NCBI GenBank assembly: GCA_031771865.1
Contig: JASISA010000027.1
Coordinates: forward strand, 1,550,001-1,614,000
Reading direction: 5' to 3'
DNA from: Nothophaeocryptopus gaeumannii
Taxonomy: Eukaryota > Ascomycota > Dothideomycetes > Mycosphaerellales > Mycosphaerellaceae
Length of the DNA stretch: 64,000 nucleotides
Under the pieces are notes generated by a model. It did no database searches. It was given only the letters and a program-made list of their open reading frames with translations, and was not told the DNA's origin. This document shows positions 20,938 to 31,897 of the stretch, piece by piece (the stretch's first letter is position 1; every line of letters starts with the position of its first letter). The translations under genes were made by a program, and so were the position numbers.

Positions 20938-22221
20938 CTAAGAAATGTAAACCTTCTTCAATTCCTTCTCATCCCACTCCTCCACACTCGTCGGATCCCG
21001 TATCCTCCCAGCTCTCGTCCCCAACTTCTCATTCAACCTCTTCAACCTCTCCCGTCCAAACACCCTCCCGTTCGGCAGCACCACCGGATCATCCTCCATA
21101 TAACTCTTCGTATGATGCGCATACGGAACATTCCTCGCCAGCTCATTCAATTCCGTACTGCATATGGGACATACGGGTGCGCCGGTGTTGGCGTTTGCTC
21201 GGAGGGCATATTCGGAGTGGCAGGATGGAGTTTTCAAAGCGGAGAGACCGGCGGAGAGGGCAATGTGCAGGAGCGGTTGGGAGGGGAGGGCGAAGAGGTC
21301 GTGGTGGGTTTTTATGAATTGGGTAGAGAGGTAGGTGTAGCGGTCTTGGGAGTACATTTCCTGGGCAATTTGTTAATCTGTTGATGCGCGCGAGAGTAGC
21401 AGGTTGGTCCGACTTACTCGATATGGTTCAACGAATGTTTCTGGAGGATGCGCGAGTAATCCTCCAGCTTTCAGACCGAAGTTGGGATCTTGCTCGCCTG
21501 CCAGATATTTTCGCGCATGAACGATAGCATCGACCTGCTTGCCTTCCCTCGCTAGCTCAATGAACTGCTGCAACCGCAATTCCAGCTCCAGGGTACTATT
21601 GATCTTCTTGAGCGGCTGCTTGTTCTCATTACACCACGTCAGACACTCTTGTGTCCTGCCTTGCAAGAGGCTCTGTTCGATCTTTCCACACTCTTCAAAC
21701 ACATCCACGTCTACCAGCTCGTTGATCCTCTTCTCCGCAGCAAGCTCTCTGGCGCTTTGCGTATATCCCTGCCTCAGTATATAGTCCACCAGCAGTCGAT
21801 CTAGCCTCGTATGTGACCATTGATCGTATTTCACATCGGCCAGACTGGGTATTTCGTGTAGTTGTTGTAGATGCTCGATCCGTAATCGCTGTTGGCGATG
21901 TAGCTTCTGTTCATCAGCATAGAGCTTCTCGAGCTTTCGCTTCAGTGTTTGAGCTTTCGCTAATGTGGCATCGAGCGATTCCAGAGCTTTCGCGGGTGGG
22001 AGACTCGTAGCAGCTTGAACATCTTTCGTGGCGTTCCTGTTCGTTTGCTCGATATGTCTTTGGGCTGTCTTGAGATTCTTTCGTAAGAGCTCGTGGGGCA
22101 GTCGTAACAGCGGCTGGTCCAGCAAAATGTGAGAGTCCGGCTCCAGCTTCGTCGTTGTCAGTTCGGCCATGATGTCGTGGGCGTCGGAGTCTCCGTAGTG
22201 AGGGACATCGGTATCCTCCAT
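20938..22221 (-). CDS. FYV10: GID/CTLH E3 ubiquitin ligase subunit Fyv10/Gid9 (MAEA homolog)
   Basis: Catalytic-core subunit of the GID ubiquitin ligase, which in yeast degrades gluconeogenic enzymes when glucose returns. Two exons: 22221-21418 and 21360-20938. The 57 bp intron is 21361-21417 (gtaagt...gcccag), giving 408 aa. An N-terminal coiled coil (ATLAKAQTLKRKLEKLYADE) is followed by the LisH/CTLH region (RLDRLLVDYILRQGYTQSAR to CLTWCNENKQPLKKINSTLE) and CRA. The C terminus carries the degenerate RING: CHSEYALRANANTG, then CPICSTELNELARNVPYAHH, then DDPVVLPNGRVFG. The length and domain order match the family. It is divergent from the SMP-like gene, 303 bp apart. Confidence 0.94.
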
Positions 22222-22524
22222 CTGTGAGACTGAGCTCCGATAAGCTTCGGTTCGGGTCGTGCCTGAGGTTTGATCTTCACATTGGTCCGTGAGCCGACGT
22301 CAAGGCTATGTCACTCCTAAAGGTTTGTCCCACTACGCGACTCGTTGGACAGTGTTAAGAAGCATTCAGGAACCACAGAACTGTTGCCTCCCATTACACA
22401 CACAAGACTCTCTCCAATTTCTTGCGTATAGCAACACGCGACTGCCAGCTTCAACACCAACAAGCTACTTTCCACCAACCCAAACAATAAGCTACACTAC
22501 GACACTACAACACTACACATCAAC
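22222..22524. promoter_or_regulatory. divergent promoter region, Fyv10 / SMP-like
   Basis: 303 bp between divergent starts. CA-rich near the SMP-like start (repeated acact/acac words), a typical 5' leader. No defined site identified. Confidence 0.45.
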
Positions 22525-23097
22525 ATGTCCGGAACTTCTGAAGCATACCACCTCACCAAGGAGGACGTCCGCAAGGTGCAGCAGCAGGAGTCCAAGGCCC
22601 ACGGCGGTGACATCCCCGCAGACTCTGCAGCAGCTGGTCTTCAGGTAAGTCCCTTAGCCATTCAAGTCCTCAAACAGTCTTCTAACACTTTCCAGTCCGT
22701 CGTCGACACTGCAGACAAGAACAAGTCAGAAATCATCGCCGAGCGCCAAGCCAACCTCCCACTACCAGACCAGCCACCAACCTCCTCCGACTTTTCCAGC
22801 GCAGACGCACGAACAGTCAACGTTGGCTCTGGCGAAGTGCCTACGGGCGGATTCTCCCACGGTCAAGATGCTCTCCGGGGTCCAGCTACCGGCGACAGTG
22901 CTGTGAGGGCAGACGGCATCTCGAACAAGACCAACACTCTCGGTCAGGGCGTCGGTCGTGAGGCCGCTGAGGGTCTTGGTGGCCTTCCAAATGATGCTGT
23001 TGCGCAGGGTTCGAAGAACAAGGCTTCGTTGGAGGATACTACGGGCAAAGACTACGGCTACCCACAGAAGATCGATCCATCCAGCGGTATCAACTAA
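22525..23097 (+). CDS. SMP/LEA-like small hydrophilic stress protein
   Basis: Exon 1 is 22525-22644, the intron 22645-22695 (51 bp, gtaagt...ttccag), exon 2 22696-23097. The spliced product is 173 aa. The first 60 residues fit the seed-maturation-protein pattern: LTKEDVRKVQQQESKAHGG, then IPADSAAAGLQSVVDTADK. The remainder is Gly/Ala/Asp/Ser-rich and has no membrane segment (VNVGSGEVPTGGFSHGQDAL, then GQGVGREAAEGLGGLPN). Family members are linked to desiccation and stress tolerance, so the role is inferred. The intron is a multiple of three without a stop, so the unspliced message would encode 190 aa with 17 extra residues. Confidence 0.75.
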   Translation: MSGTSEAYHLTKEDVRKVQQQESKAHGGDIPADSAAAGLQVSPLAIQVLKQSSNTFQSVVDTADKNKSEIIAERQANLPLPDQPPTSSDFSSADARTVNVGSGEVPTGGFSHGQDALRGPATGDSAVRADGISNKTNTLGQGVGREAAEGLGGLPNDAVAQGSKNKASLEDTTGKDYGYPQKIDPSSGIN

Positions 23098-23803
23098 GCA
23101 TGCTACGCTTAATCTCCCCCCGTCTGGGGGAACTTCCGTCAGAGCAGATTCCCGTCTAGAGACGGATGGAATGCGGTACGAGTTCATGAGCATGATGATG
23201 GCATGAAGCTTCTTCAAAAGCTCGCTATAGCCGATTCGATCGGCCAAGGGGCCACTGAAGCTCAGCTTCTCAGATACCATGGAACAAAAAGCGCTTAGAA
23301 TGTACCTTAATACTCTTCCATATTCACACGTGCTGTCTTGCCCAATGCGGGCAATGCGATCTTTGGCTACATCATCTCGCCTTGGCGTTCACGTGCAGCC
23401 TTCCGGCTGCGAAATCCCCAAACCGCAACGCAATTCACGTCCGGCAGAGATCAACGAAGGCCATCGAGCATTCGAGCAATTTCTTCGCTCTCCAAATCTT
23501 TGCGGAAGAAGCGCCTGAAAGGTGGCCCTTGTAAGGCATCGATGATGATACAAATCGCGTGCCTGGCGGAACCGGCGAACCCTGCATAGATCTGACGCAA
23601 TGACCGCATCAACACTGAGGGACACATTCGTGACATTTCTTAATAGCTGTTTCTGCACCGACCGAGCTTTCGTTTTGATCACACACGCTCAAGCTCATCT
23701 TCAAAGCAATTCTCAAGTGTTGAAATAGAAGACCAAACCATACCAAACAAGTCAAATCATACCACATCAAACAATCCAGATCACATCAACCAATACAATC
23801 AAC
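23098..23803. other. intergenic between two tandem stress-type genes
   Basis: About 700 bp: the 3' UTR of the SMP-like gene and the promoter of the next one. The last 100 bp are CA-rich (repeated acatcaac/accaaac words), like the leader of the gene before. No ORF supported. Confidence 0.5.
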
Positions 23804-24552
23804 ATGTCGTCCTCAGAAGGCCAGAAGGTATCCTCAAACCCCTCCATCCTACCACCAACATCTACTAACCAATTTTTCCAGGTCACGACCGACCCTCGCA
23901 CCTTCAACGACCCCAAGAACGAAAACCCTGGCATCGTAACCTCCGACTCCCTCGCCGCCGAATCCATCCATTCCGGCGGCTCATTCGCCGCCAACGTCGA
24001 CGCCCGCGGAATCTCAGGTCAGTCCTCCGCCGGCTCTACCGCAAACACAACCGATGTCTCCAACGCTACACGTCTCGATCCGGCGGTAGACGCTCAAGCC
24101 CGCGAGGCGAGTGAGCAGTGGGGTGAGAGTGAGCAGTTGAAGGCGGGCGAGAAGCTAGGTAAAGAGTCGGGTGTTGGGCCGACGTATAATGCTGCTGTAG
24201 GTAGAGGTTCCGGGCAGAGTGGTGTGGCGCCGGGGTATGCAAGTCACCTGGCTTCATCCATGGGCCATCAAGAGAATTTCTTGCCTAAGGGGAAGAACTT
24301 GCAGGAGGGAGGGTTTGATTCTGGTGCACCAAATGCGTCCTTCAGCACGGATATTGGTGGGAAGAATGACCCTGGTCGTGTTGCGTTGAACCAATTCGAG
24401 GTAAGAAGCTTCTTGTCTAATCGGTGTTTGTCCATGTTCTGACCATTCTGCAGGAGTCCAATGTCCCAGTTGCGGGAGGTGCTGGTGCTCGCCAGCAGGG
24501 CATCAGCGGCGATAGCTCCTTCGACAAGCTCGGAGGTGACACCAGTGCCTAG
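23804..24552 (+). CDS. small hydrophilic Gly/Ser/Ala-rich protein, stress-type
   Basis: Three exons: 23804-23827 (24 nt, MSSSEGQK), 23882-24400 and 24454-24552. Introns are 54 bp (gtatcc...ttccag) and 53 bp (gtaaga...ctgcag). The product is 213 aa. It is soluble, low in aromatic residues, without signal peptide or membrane segment. Notable phrases are NPGIVTSDSLAAESIHSGGS and GGAGARQQGISGDSSFDKLG. Composition and position directly after the SMP-like gene suggest a related protective function, but I see no clear residue-level match between the two. Intron 1 is, again, in frame and stop-free. Confidence 0.7.
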
Positions 24553-25053
24553 AAGCCCACACGCCAACGCTGAGCGCCATCCTCTAATGATGAGGCGGTG
24601 CCGCGATGGTTTGAGAAGTACTAGGTACAGGAGGCTTGGTAAGAACGACTATGAATCATGACCAGTGTAAAATAGCTCTTGAATGAAGTCGCTCTAGTTG
24701 GCGATCATGATGTTGTACATTCGTCGACCTCTTATCTGCTCGGGCAAGCTTGCCTGTGACAGGAGGTGAAACGAGCTAGGCATGGCATGTCTAGGGTACC
24801 TCGCCGTTCTACGCCAGTGACATCCAGATAGAACGTCTGATGCAATGTCCCATATCTTGGCTCATCATATCGGTATGCCGAAGGAACGAAGAAGCTGCAC
24901 GCCGAGCACCAGTCAATCACCTGCATACGCGTGATCTCTCGCAAGCTACCGATCGGGGAAAAGGATGCAAGGCTGAGTATGGTTGTTCGGAGGTGTAGTC
25001 GATAGGAGCCTAGTGAGCGGTGTACCAGACTGTCGGTCTGCCTTGCACGCAGC
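24553..25053. other. intergenic, nothing recognised
   Basis: 500 bp after the hydrophilic-protein gene. No supported ORF or RNA. Confidence 0.45.
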
Positions 25054-25698
25054 TTATGAAGTGGTGACTCTTGCGAAAGTAACCTTGATTACTGTACGCA
25101 GCGTGGGATGGAGGGAGTGCTGTACTCTCGCTGACTGACAGCGGTCACTGCCGGGCGGCCATCTCCAGACTTTACCGCTCCATGCATGCGTGCTCGGAGC
25201 TCGATCCTTCGGGTCCAGCTGTGAGGTGCGGCCTCGTCCTTCGGATGGAAATGCAACTCGTAGCGGTGTCATCCAGGAACCAAGCAAGACGAGTCGTGTT
25301 GGTGACCGGGGACGGAAGGTGGTAAGCTCGAGCAGTGATTGGAGAGGACCAAGATGGAAGTGAGTCCGCGTGGTGATCATAGTATTTGGAAAGGAGATCT
25401 TGCAATCTTTGGGGTGGCTTAGCCAAGGGATTAATCTTGCCACGCTTCTTCGGAGCCTGAGGCAGAATTCAACTTGACCTGCAGCCCTAACATGATCAGG
25501 GATCGGGCGCTTGACCTCACCTGCTTTGTGACCGGATGGCGAATCACGACCTTTGCCCCGGAATGGCGGCGTTCCAGGATTGAAACTGTACGTCGCTATG
25601 TCGCAGCCCTGAATATCGCGCATAGGTGAAGGAGAGGCTGAGTCAGACCGTAGGAAGATCTGGACGAAGTAGTCATCACCGGCAGATGAGAGGCTCAT
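25054..25698 (-). CDS. unresolved open reading frame, function unknown
   Basis: Open for 214 codons from a real ATG (25698), starting MSLSSAGDDYFVQIFLRSDS. From about 25500 an overlapping minus frame (LAKPPQRLQDLLSKYYDHHA) also looks protein-like. The true model may therefore be two exons joined over an intron near 25440-25520 (candidate gtgagg donor, cctcag acceptor), or the locus may carry a frameshift. No family recognised in either frame. Reported because the frame is long and starts cleanly. It could be a chance ORF or a decayed gene. Confidence 0.25.
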   Translation of the reverse strand: MSLSSAGDDYFVQIFLRSDSASPSPMRDIQGCDIATYSFNPGTPPFRGKGRDSPSGHKAGEVKRPIPDHVRAAGQVEFCLRLRRSVARLIPWLSHPKDCKISFPNTMITTRTHFHLGPLQSLLELTTFRPRSPTRLVLLGSWMTPLRVAFPSEGRGRTSQLDPKDRAPSTHAWSGKVWRWPPGSDRCQSARVQHSLHPTLRTVIKVTFARVTTS

Positions 25699-25910
25699 CG
25701 AATTGATCCCGTTGATATCTGTATCGCACGGTCAACCCTGCGGGCGCCTGGATTGACAGCAATCTTTATCCATTGCGGGAGCCAATTTCCTGTATAGTTC
25801 ATGCCAGCTTCACGGCTGCGATTATAGCCCTTCCTTCATTGCACCCAAGAAGGGTCGCGTGTCGCTCTTGGATCCTCTCGTGAGGCCTTTTTGCCACTGC
25901 CGAGTTCTCG

Positions 25911-27007
25911 TTACTGTTGCAGGTTCCATTTGACTGCGAACCATGTGTTGAAGTCGAGCGTCCGTACATTAGGAAATTGTTGGTTGAGGTTTGGTGATGT
26001 GTAGTCGTATCGTCCCTCTGCAGTGTTGAGCAGAGCACGTAGCCGAAGTTGCCGTGCGTTATCTCGCTGAGCAATTGCAACTTGCATCTCAGCGCGCAGC
26101 GTTGGGGGCCCATGCCACTGAGTCGTGAAAGCTTGCCCTAGTACCTGTTAGACTAGCTTTGCACCATGGCCGACAAAGGTAACACATACTCTTCATCCTC
26201 TCCACCTGTGCGATCAGATCCTTGACCAAGACGCGATGACCACACATCCGAAGCTCTGGAGGCCACGTGGTGAGGTCCAAAGCCTTCGTCACGAAGCGCG
26301 CGACATCTTGCGCAGCCGTCATACATATGGTAACGTTTGGTTGGTTCCCCTCGTCGTAGGCCGGGGCTTGGGCTTGCATTGTGCGGCAGTTCATCATGTA
26401 GCTACCTTCTCCATTGAGACCAGATCCTGTACCTATGCGAGACTGCGCAAGTCCACCAGGTTGGAATCTCTCATACAGAATCCCGCAGATGAACGAGGTC
26501 GATTGTATATGCTGTGAATAGTGGGCGAGCCACTGCCGCGCCGCTGACCGGCCTCGATCCAGAGGATCATCCGCAGAGCGTAGTTGGGGTAGACCTTCGA
26601 ACTCGGCCGGTGCGAAACGTCTGACGCGCGCCGCAACAGCCGCTTTGATCAATTCGACTTGACTCCGGCCTGTGACCGTCGATACAACTGTGTCGATGCC
26701 GCGTAGAGCGAAGCGTAGGGTATCGGCGTCGTCGTAATCAACCACGGCAACTTGGTAGCCGTTGGCTGCAAGTTGTGCTTGTTGCTGCGCTCAGATCAGC
26801 GATTGTGAATGGAGTGCGACCGCGAATCAGTCGCTGGCCCCATGCGGCGACACTTGGGCAGACATCGCCAGGTGGGTCAACTGCTCAGTGAGAACGTACG
26901 CTTCTTGACAAGACCACGACTTGATGGCTGGTCTCTGAGCCGACGTAGTGCGCGATGAACCTCGCCAGGCCTCCTGTACCGGCAATAGCGACTCTCATAG
27001 TCGTCAT
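25911..27007 (-). CDS. NmrA-like / isoflavone-reductase-like NAD(P)-binding protein
   Basis: Atypical short-chain dehydrogenase-type Rossmann protein. Members act as redox-sensing regulators or reductases in secondary metabolism. Three exons: 27007-26900, 26784-26190 and 26137-25911. Introns are 115 bp and 52 bp, the second with a CTAAC branch site. The product is 309 aa. The nucleotide-binding start is MRVAIAGTGGLARFIAHYV. It continues QLAANGYQVAVVDYDDADTL and FALRGIDTVVSTVTGRSQVE, then RVRRFAPAEFEG, and ends GRYDYTSPNLNQQFPNVRTL, which is typical. ATG 27007 and ATG 26998 (MRVA...) are both possible starts. An upstream in-frame ATG at 27079 would add an unconserved leader. Substrate unknown. 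Confidence 0.85.
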
Positions 27008-29546
27008 GCCTGATCCCGCCGACGATGTCGTTCGTTTTCTCCTTTGAGAATCGAGGTGACGGTCTTCGCTGATCGCCATTATATCAGTCCGTGTCAAGCC
27101 TAAGCTCGTGCTGCGTAACGTGGGCCCAGGACATGCACAGTTGTCGAAACATGCAGCTCACACGCTGCAGCCAGGGTAGACCGGCCAGTCAGATTGAAAA
27201 GGCCGTCTTTCGTCTGCTTGGGCTGAAGTAATGCTGCAATCGCAACATGTTTAGGAAGACAGCGATAAAGGGGGCAACAAGGTGACCGGTAGTAAGGCAG
27301 TGCAACTCTGTCGGAAGCTCGTCTACCTGCAAATGAGCTGTTGGTGAACAAGTACGCAAGCAAAGGCTTGATTCTTTGAGAGCTTGACAAGGTCGTGAAG
27401 TAGATGAAGGAGCCGTATGGCTGAATGATCCTTTCCAATCAAATGCCGGAATGCAAGATCCAGGCACGTGAAGCGGTCCGTGCAAAGTCACAGAGGAGAT
27501 ACTTTGCGTCCAAGGATGCCCATCAGCACACGTGTCGGCCCGCAGCAAAAGACCCCCTGGCGTTGACACGAGCAAGCTCTGTTTTACCTATGGTTCGCTC
27601 CAAAGACTGCTGTAGGAAGAGATTCCGTGAGCCGCCCAGTGAGGTCTTTCTGAGCCGTTCAGCATGCCATTGCTTCGACACGTTTCATCGACGAGCGCTG
27701 GAAGTAACCACGCCTTGTCACTGCACCCTCCAAGTGATCGAGCCGGTCGATACCAAGTAGTAGTCGGCGGGCGTGTAGGTAGGTGCCCCCGAATTTGGCC
27801 CCAACGTAGTCGGTGAAGGACCGAGTTGGCGTATGGTAGCGGTAGTATTCAGTTGCTGGCTGAAGTGGAGAATCGGGTTTTGTGTCTTTGAATGGAGTAG
27901 GAGCTTGCCGTGTTGCTGGCGGAATGGTCCCCATTGCGGGAAGTGCACATGCATGAGCCAGAGATGAGATAAACGAGCGTCGACCCAAAACCATATGATT
28001 TATTACCTACAACCTGAAATCGCGACAGGGGAAGTTCGTGACTTACTCACCGGTCAGCAGTCACCACCAAACAGATGCGAGTACGTTCACTTAACTTTGA
28101 TTAGATCTGCCGCGTCGATATCATCCCCGTAGTCGCAGCCGCCGCTCTCAAGGTTGATGATTGCATCGAGCTCGGATGCGTTGTACCCGTTGCGTAGTAG
28201 TAATTCGGAGCCGTTGCTTGGGCATGCGTCCACACGGGTAGGCGATTTGAGTATAGTGAGGAACAGGTGTGGGGCCAAAAGTAACTGCTCGGACACGGCA
28301 ATGGTGCTCGACCGCTGTTTGGTGCAGTTCGGCGCGGAGGTACCGAGAATACTCGGCATCGGATTGAGACGCGTTGTCCCTTGAAGCCGCCGTATGGGAT
28401 GAGCGTTCGCGCTGTGGACCGAGAGGCTTGAGGGTGCCATGTGGGGATGCCTGCAATGTGCTGGAAACCTGTGAGGCTGCGATCTTGTCGCTTGCTTGAG
28501 CAGCTAATCCGTGCGGTACGTCCCTTGTCGAAACAAACAAGTCCTTGTCGAGGCGGATTTAGACGGATAGCCTTGGTGCAAAGGGTAAGAGGCTCGCATC
28601 ATGCATGCAAGCGCAAAGGCATCTGCGGCCACATCTGCGGGCAGATATTAAGCTTCATAGAGCTGCTTTGTTTTGCAGTGATCACTGCCTGTCAACCGGG
28701 CTCGCCGAGAGCATCAAGGCCGCGACAGCGAATGCGGTGGACACATGACAGCCTGTCCGCCTCGGGGCCAGAGCGACATGTATCGGACACGCGGACGGAC
28801 ACGTCTTGGCGCTCCAGAGAACGATGAGCGGTAGAGAGAGAGGGAGGTACAGGTGGTGGAAGATTGTTCCGGTCTGACGATGGTCGAGTGAGCGGATGGC
28901 ATGCAGACGGGATTCGTATCGGTCAGCTGCACCTTTCCAGGTCTCTCCCGGAAGCGCTTCAAGCGAGGTGCAAGCCGTAGGGCTGACGCGGTTGGGATTA
29001 TACGGCGGTCTGGCGAGTTGTCGTTGCAACAGGCGGGCAAGCGGGACACGCGCGATTGATCCAAGTCACGGGGTCGCGTGGTCCACTCGCGGATCTGGGC
29101 CCTGTCGCCTTCAACCAATCATATTACAGATCGGCGCTAAGGTAGGCCGATGGACCCTTGACCCACATCTACAACCTGAGGCACACGCACTAAGACGTTC
29201 TTCGGAGCGCCTGAGAAGGAGGCAGCGCCAGGCACGACATAATTCGGGGCCGCAGAGGCGTTTGGTGCAGTCGAAAATGGCATTGTGCAGGATGCAGGAC
29301 AAGATACGGCACATGCAATGGTCAGGCAACTGCAGCGCCCAGCATTTGTGTTAAGTGACGTGAATATGAAGGCGTGGAACGGTGAAAATCGACGACCGGT
29401 CCGGACGATGCCGCCCAAGAGGGTTTAGGTTTAGCGCCGTGCCAAGGCATGAGCATTGGGACTATTGGGACTATCGCGTCTTCCGAGACGCGTCGACCTC
29501 AGTACACGACAACAAGCTCTCAACAACCCATATACGACTACGTACA
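27008..29546. other. 2.5 kb without a convincing gene
   Basis: The longest gene-poor stretch here. Open frames on both strands are short and overlap. Two minus ORFs stand out a little. One at 27659-27994 starts with a hydrophobic, signal-like MVLGRRSFISSLAHACALP. The other at 28087-28440 ends in an acidic tail. Neither has family support and I do not call them genes. The right end should hold the homeobox gene promoter. Confidence 0.5.
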
Positions 29547-31251
29547 ATGGACAGCAACCCGAGCCAAGCCACAAGTACTCCGCCTTTCGATGATCATCAC
29601 GCTTTCCTCAACCATTCGGCTAGCATAATCCAGGAATCATGGCCTGGCTGCGCAGATGAGAGGCCGCAAACACGCCAGAAGCGAAAGAGAACAAGGTCAG
29701 TTCTAAGGTGACTGTCACGTTGTGTCTCATATTTAACCTCAGATACAGCCCAGAAGATCAAGCAGTCCTAGAAGCTGCTTACAAGCGCGATGCAAAGCCA
29801 GACAAGGCTGCTCGGCTGGAGCTTGTCAAGCAAGTAGCACTGGGCGAGAAAGAGGTTCAGGTTTGTCTATCCAGCTCTGAGCTCGCAACAGAAGACTCCT
29901 GACGAGTCTGTTCAAGATTTGGTTTCAAAATCGACGGCAAAGCTCGAGACGCAAATCCAGGCCCTTGTTGCCCCATGAAATCGCACAATATCACATGTCT
30001 CGAGTTGCATCTGCGGCACACCCGTCAACAGGCCATGAGCATCAGGGCCTTCTACAGCATACAGCAAGCGAGGGCGTAGATGATGCCCCTTCGAGTAGCC
30101 CGCCATCATCCAATGAAAGCGAAATCGCCGAACCAGTTGAGGAAAAAGCGATAGCAGAAATCGGCCAGACAACACCATCGAACTCGAAGCCAGCGCCGGC
30201 AACCCAGCCTCCCCAAACATCATCGGACAGCATATTCACCTCCTCTTCATCCGCACCCGCGGGGCTTACATCGGGCACCACTTCTCTGTCCGCTTCCGTG
30301 TCGTCAGACAGTGGCGCCCCGGTTGGCTACCTTGCAAACAGGAGAAGTGCACCTTCACTCCGACACAGCTTCTCCGGGCCCTCTATGCCGCCTCCGGCTC
30401 CTATTCCTACAACAGGTCGCCAACTCAAGAAGTCGACTTCCTTCGTACGGCTGTCTATGGATGCGGAGGGCAACGCTATCGTCACGACGAAAGATGCTGC
30501 TTCACCATCACCGCCCAGGCCGAATCAAGTAATGCTGCCGGATGTTTCAGTTCCATTAGGCGATGCGCCGGCTTTGCTGCCTCCATCCAAACCATTGAGC
30601 CGATCTGCTAGCGGTCGTTCTCGCGACTCCAGATCTTGGGAATTCTGGTGTGATAAGGAGGCTCGCAGCGAGCTCGAGAATGCAGCTGAGAAAGACGCGA
30701 ACGGCTCGGCCACTGGCGCCATAGGCCTCCTCCGAACAGCATCCGGACGAAACATTTTGGGCGCAATGCCCTCAAAGCGCAATGCTCCCTTTCCGAACCA
30801 GCACGCATCTGTCAAACGCTCAAAGCACGACCACAAGCGATCGTCGCTGCAAAGGTCAAGCACTTCTCTTGGTCGCTTGCAGACCAGACCCAACAATGTA
30901 TCACATGGACTGCCGAAACTGAAGCACTCTGAATCAGCTTCTTCGCTACACCTCAAGGGCAACGATTCTGACAAGGAGAACTGGTCCCCAGAGCAAGACA
31001 TAAGAGTGGCACACCAGGCGCTAGGTTGTGCATCCCGCACATCGGTTCACCGAGGTCCACCACAACTGAGATTGTCCAATGTCCGCGGCGAGAGGCCGGA
31101 GAAGACACAAAATGGCCCAAATGACCCGGAAGCAGATGTCGAGCTAGCTTCTTTCATGCGTGGAGGTCGCAAAGGTACTAGCGCATCAGCAGAGGACGAC
31201 TTGGACTGCGTACAGGGCTTGCTGTCGTTGAGTCAGGGCAATTGGCGATAG
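29547..31251 (+). CDS. homeobox transcription factor
   Basis: Three exons: 29547-29695, 29743-29860 and 29917-31251. Introns are 47 bp (gtcagt...cctcag) and 56 bp (gtttgt...ttcaag), both cutting the homeodomain. The product is 533 aa. The homeodomain spans about residues 44-103: basic arm RQKRKRTRYSPEDQ, helix 1/2 region AVLEAAYKRDAKPDKAARLE, and recognition helix KEVQIWFQNRRQSSRRKSRP with WFQNRR at 91-96. The remaining 430 residues are Ser/Pro-rich and probably disordered, with scattered SP/TP phosphorylation-type sites and one KKSTSFVRLSMD patch. The style matches the Yox1/Yhp1-like group of fungal homeodomain proteins, but I do not assign an ortholog. Confidence 0.92.
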
Positions 31252-31897
31252 CGCGTCAGTTGTGTCTGGAGTCTTAAGGAATTCGGTATGTCTGAGCAGC
31301 GACAACATCCATAATCGTGCCTTCAAGAAGGCATGTTTTGTACTTGCTACTTGGCGGCCCCGCTGTGGGATCGAAACGGCAGAAAGGTGTGGTTTGATGC
31401 CAATCTTCAGGCAAGACAAGACGTGCTAGATTCTCTGAATCAGCAACATTGTACAACAATGGGAGGATCATAACTAAGTGATGGGAAAACGTACGTGATG
31501 GACCGAAGGCGAACTATTGAACCAAGCAAGATGTGGGTCCACAGCTCGGGCCGTCCAGCCACTCTACACGACCAGACCTCACTCTATCAAAACATTTTCC
31601 ACAATACCAAATATTTGTCGCAGCTTTCATCAAGCCCGATTCTCGAAGCTCGATTGACGCCGTGGGCGATTGGAATGAGGGTTCGTAATTCGACTTGGTC
31701 AACTCGATCTGTTTGCGCAACAGCGATCTGAATGTAAACAGATCCAAGGTAGGCAGCATCTCGCGAACCAGCGCCTTCTTCATCAAACAAACATCGATGA
31801 TGATTGCGGAGAGGGTGTTGTAGCTTATAAGACCGTCATATCGGAGGACCGGCTACGAAAAATATCAATTGCGCATTCATTGTACCCTATTCTAACC
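31252..31897. other. intergenic, nothing recognised
   Basis: About 650 bp between the tandem homeobox and amine-oxidase genes. No supported ORF. Confidence 0.5.

Noticed and set aside
28087..28440. Possible C-terminal fragment of a CoA-transferase-like protein
   Set aside because: Only a faint resemblance over about 20 residues, no upstream domain, overlapping frames on both strands.
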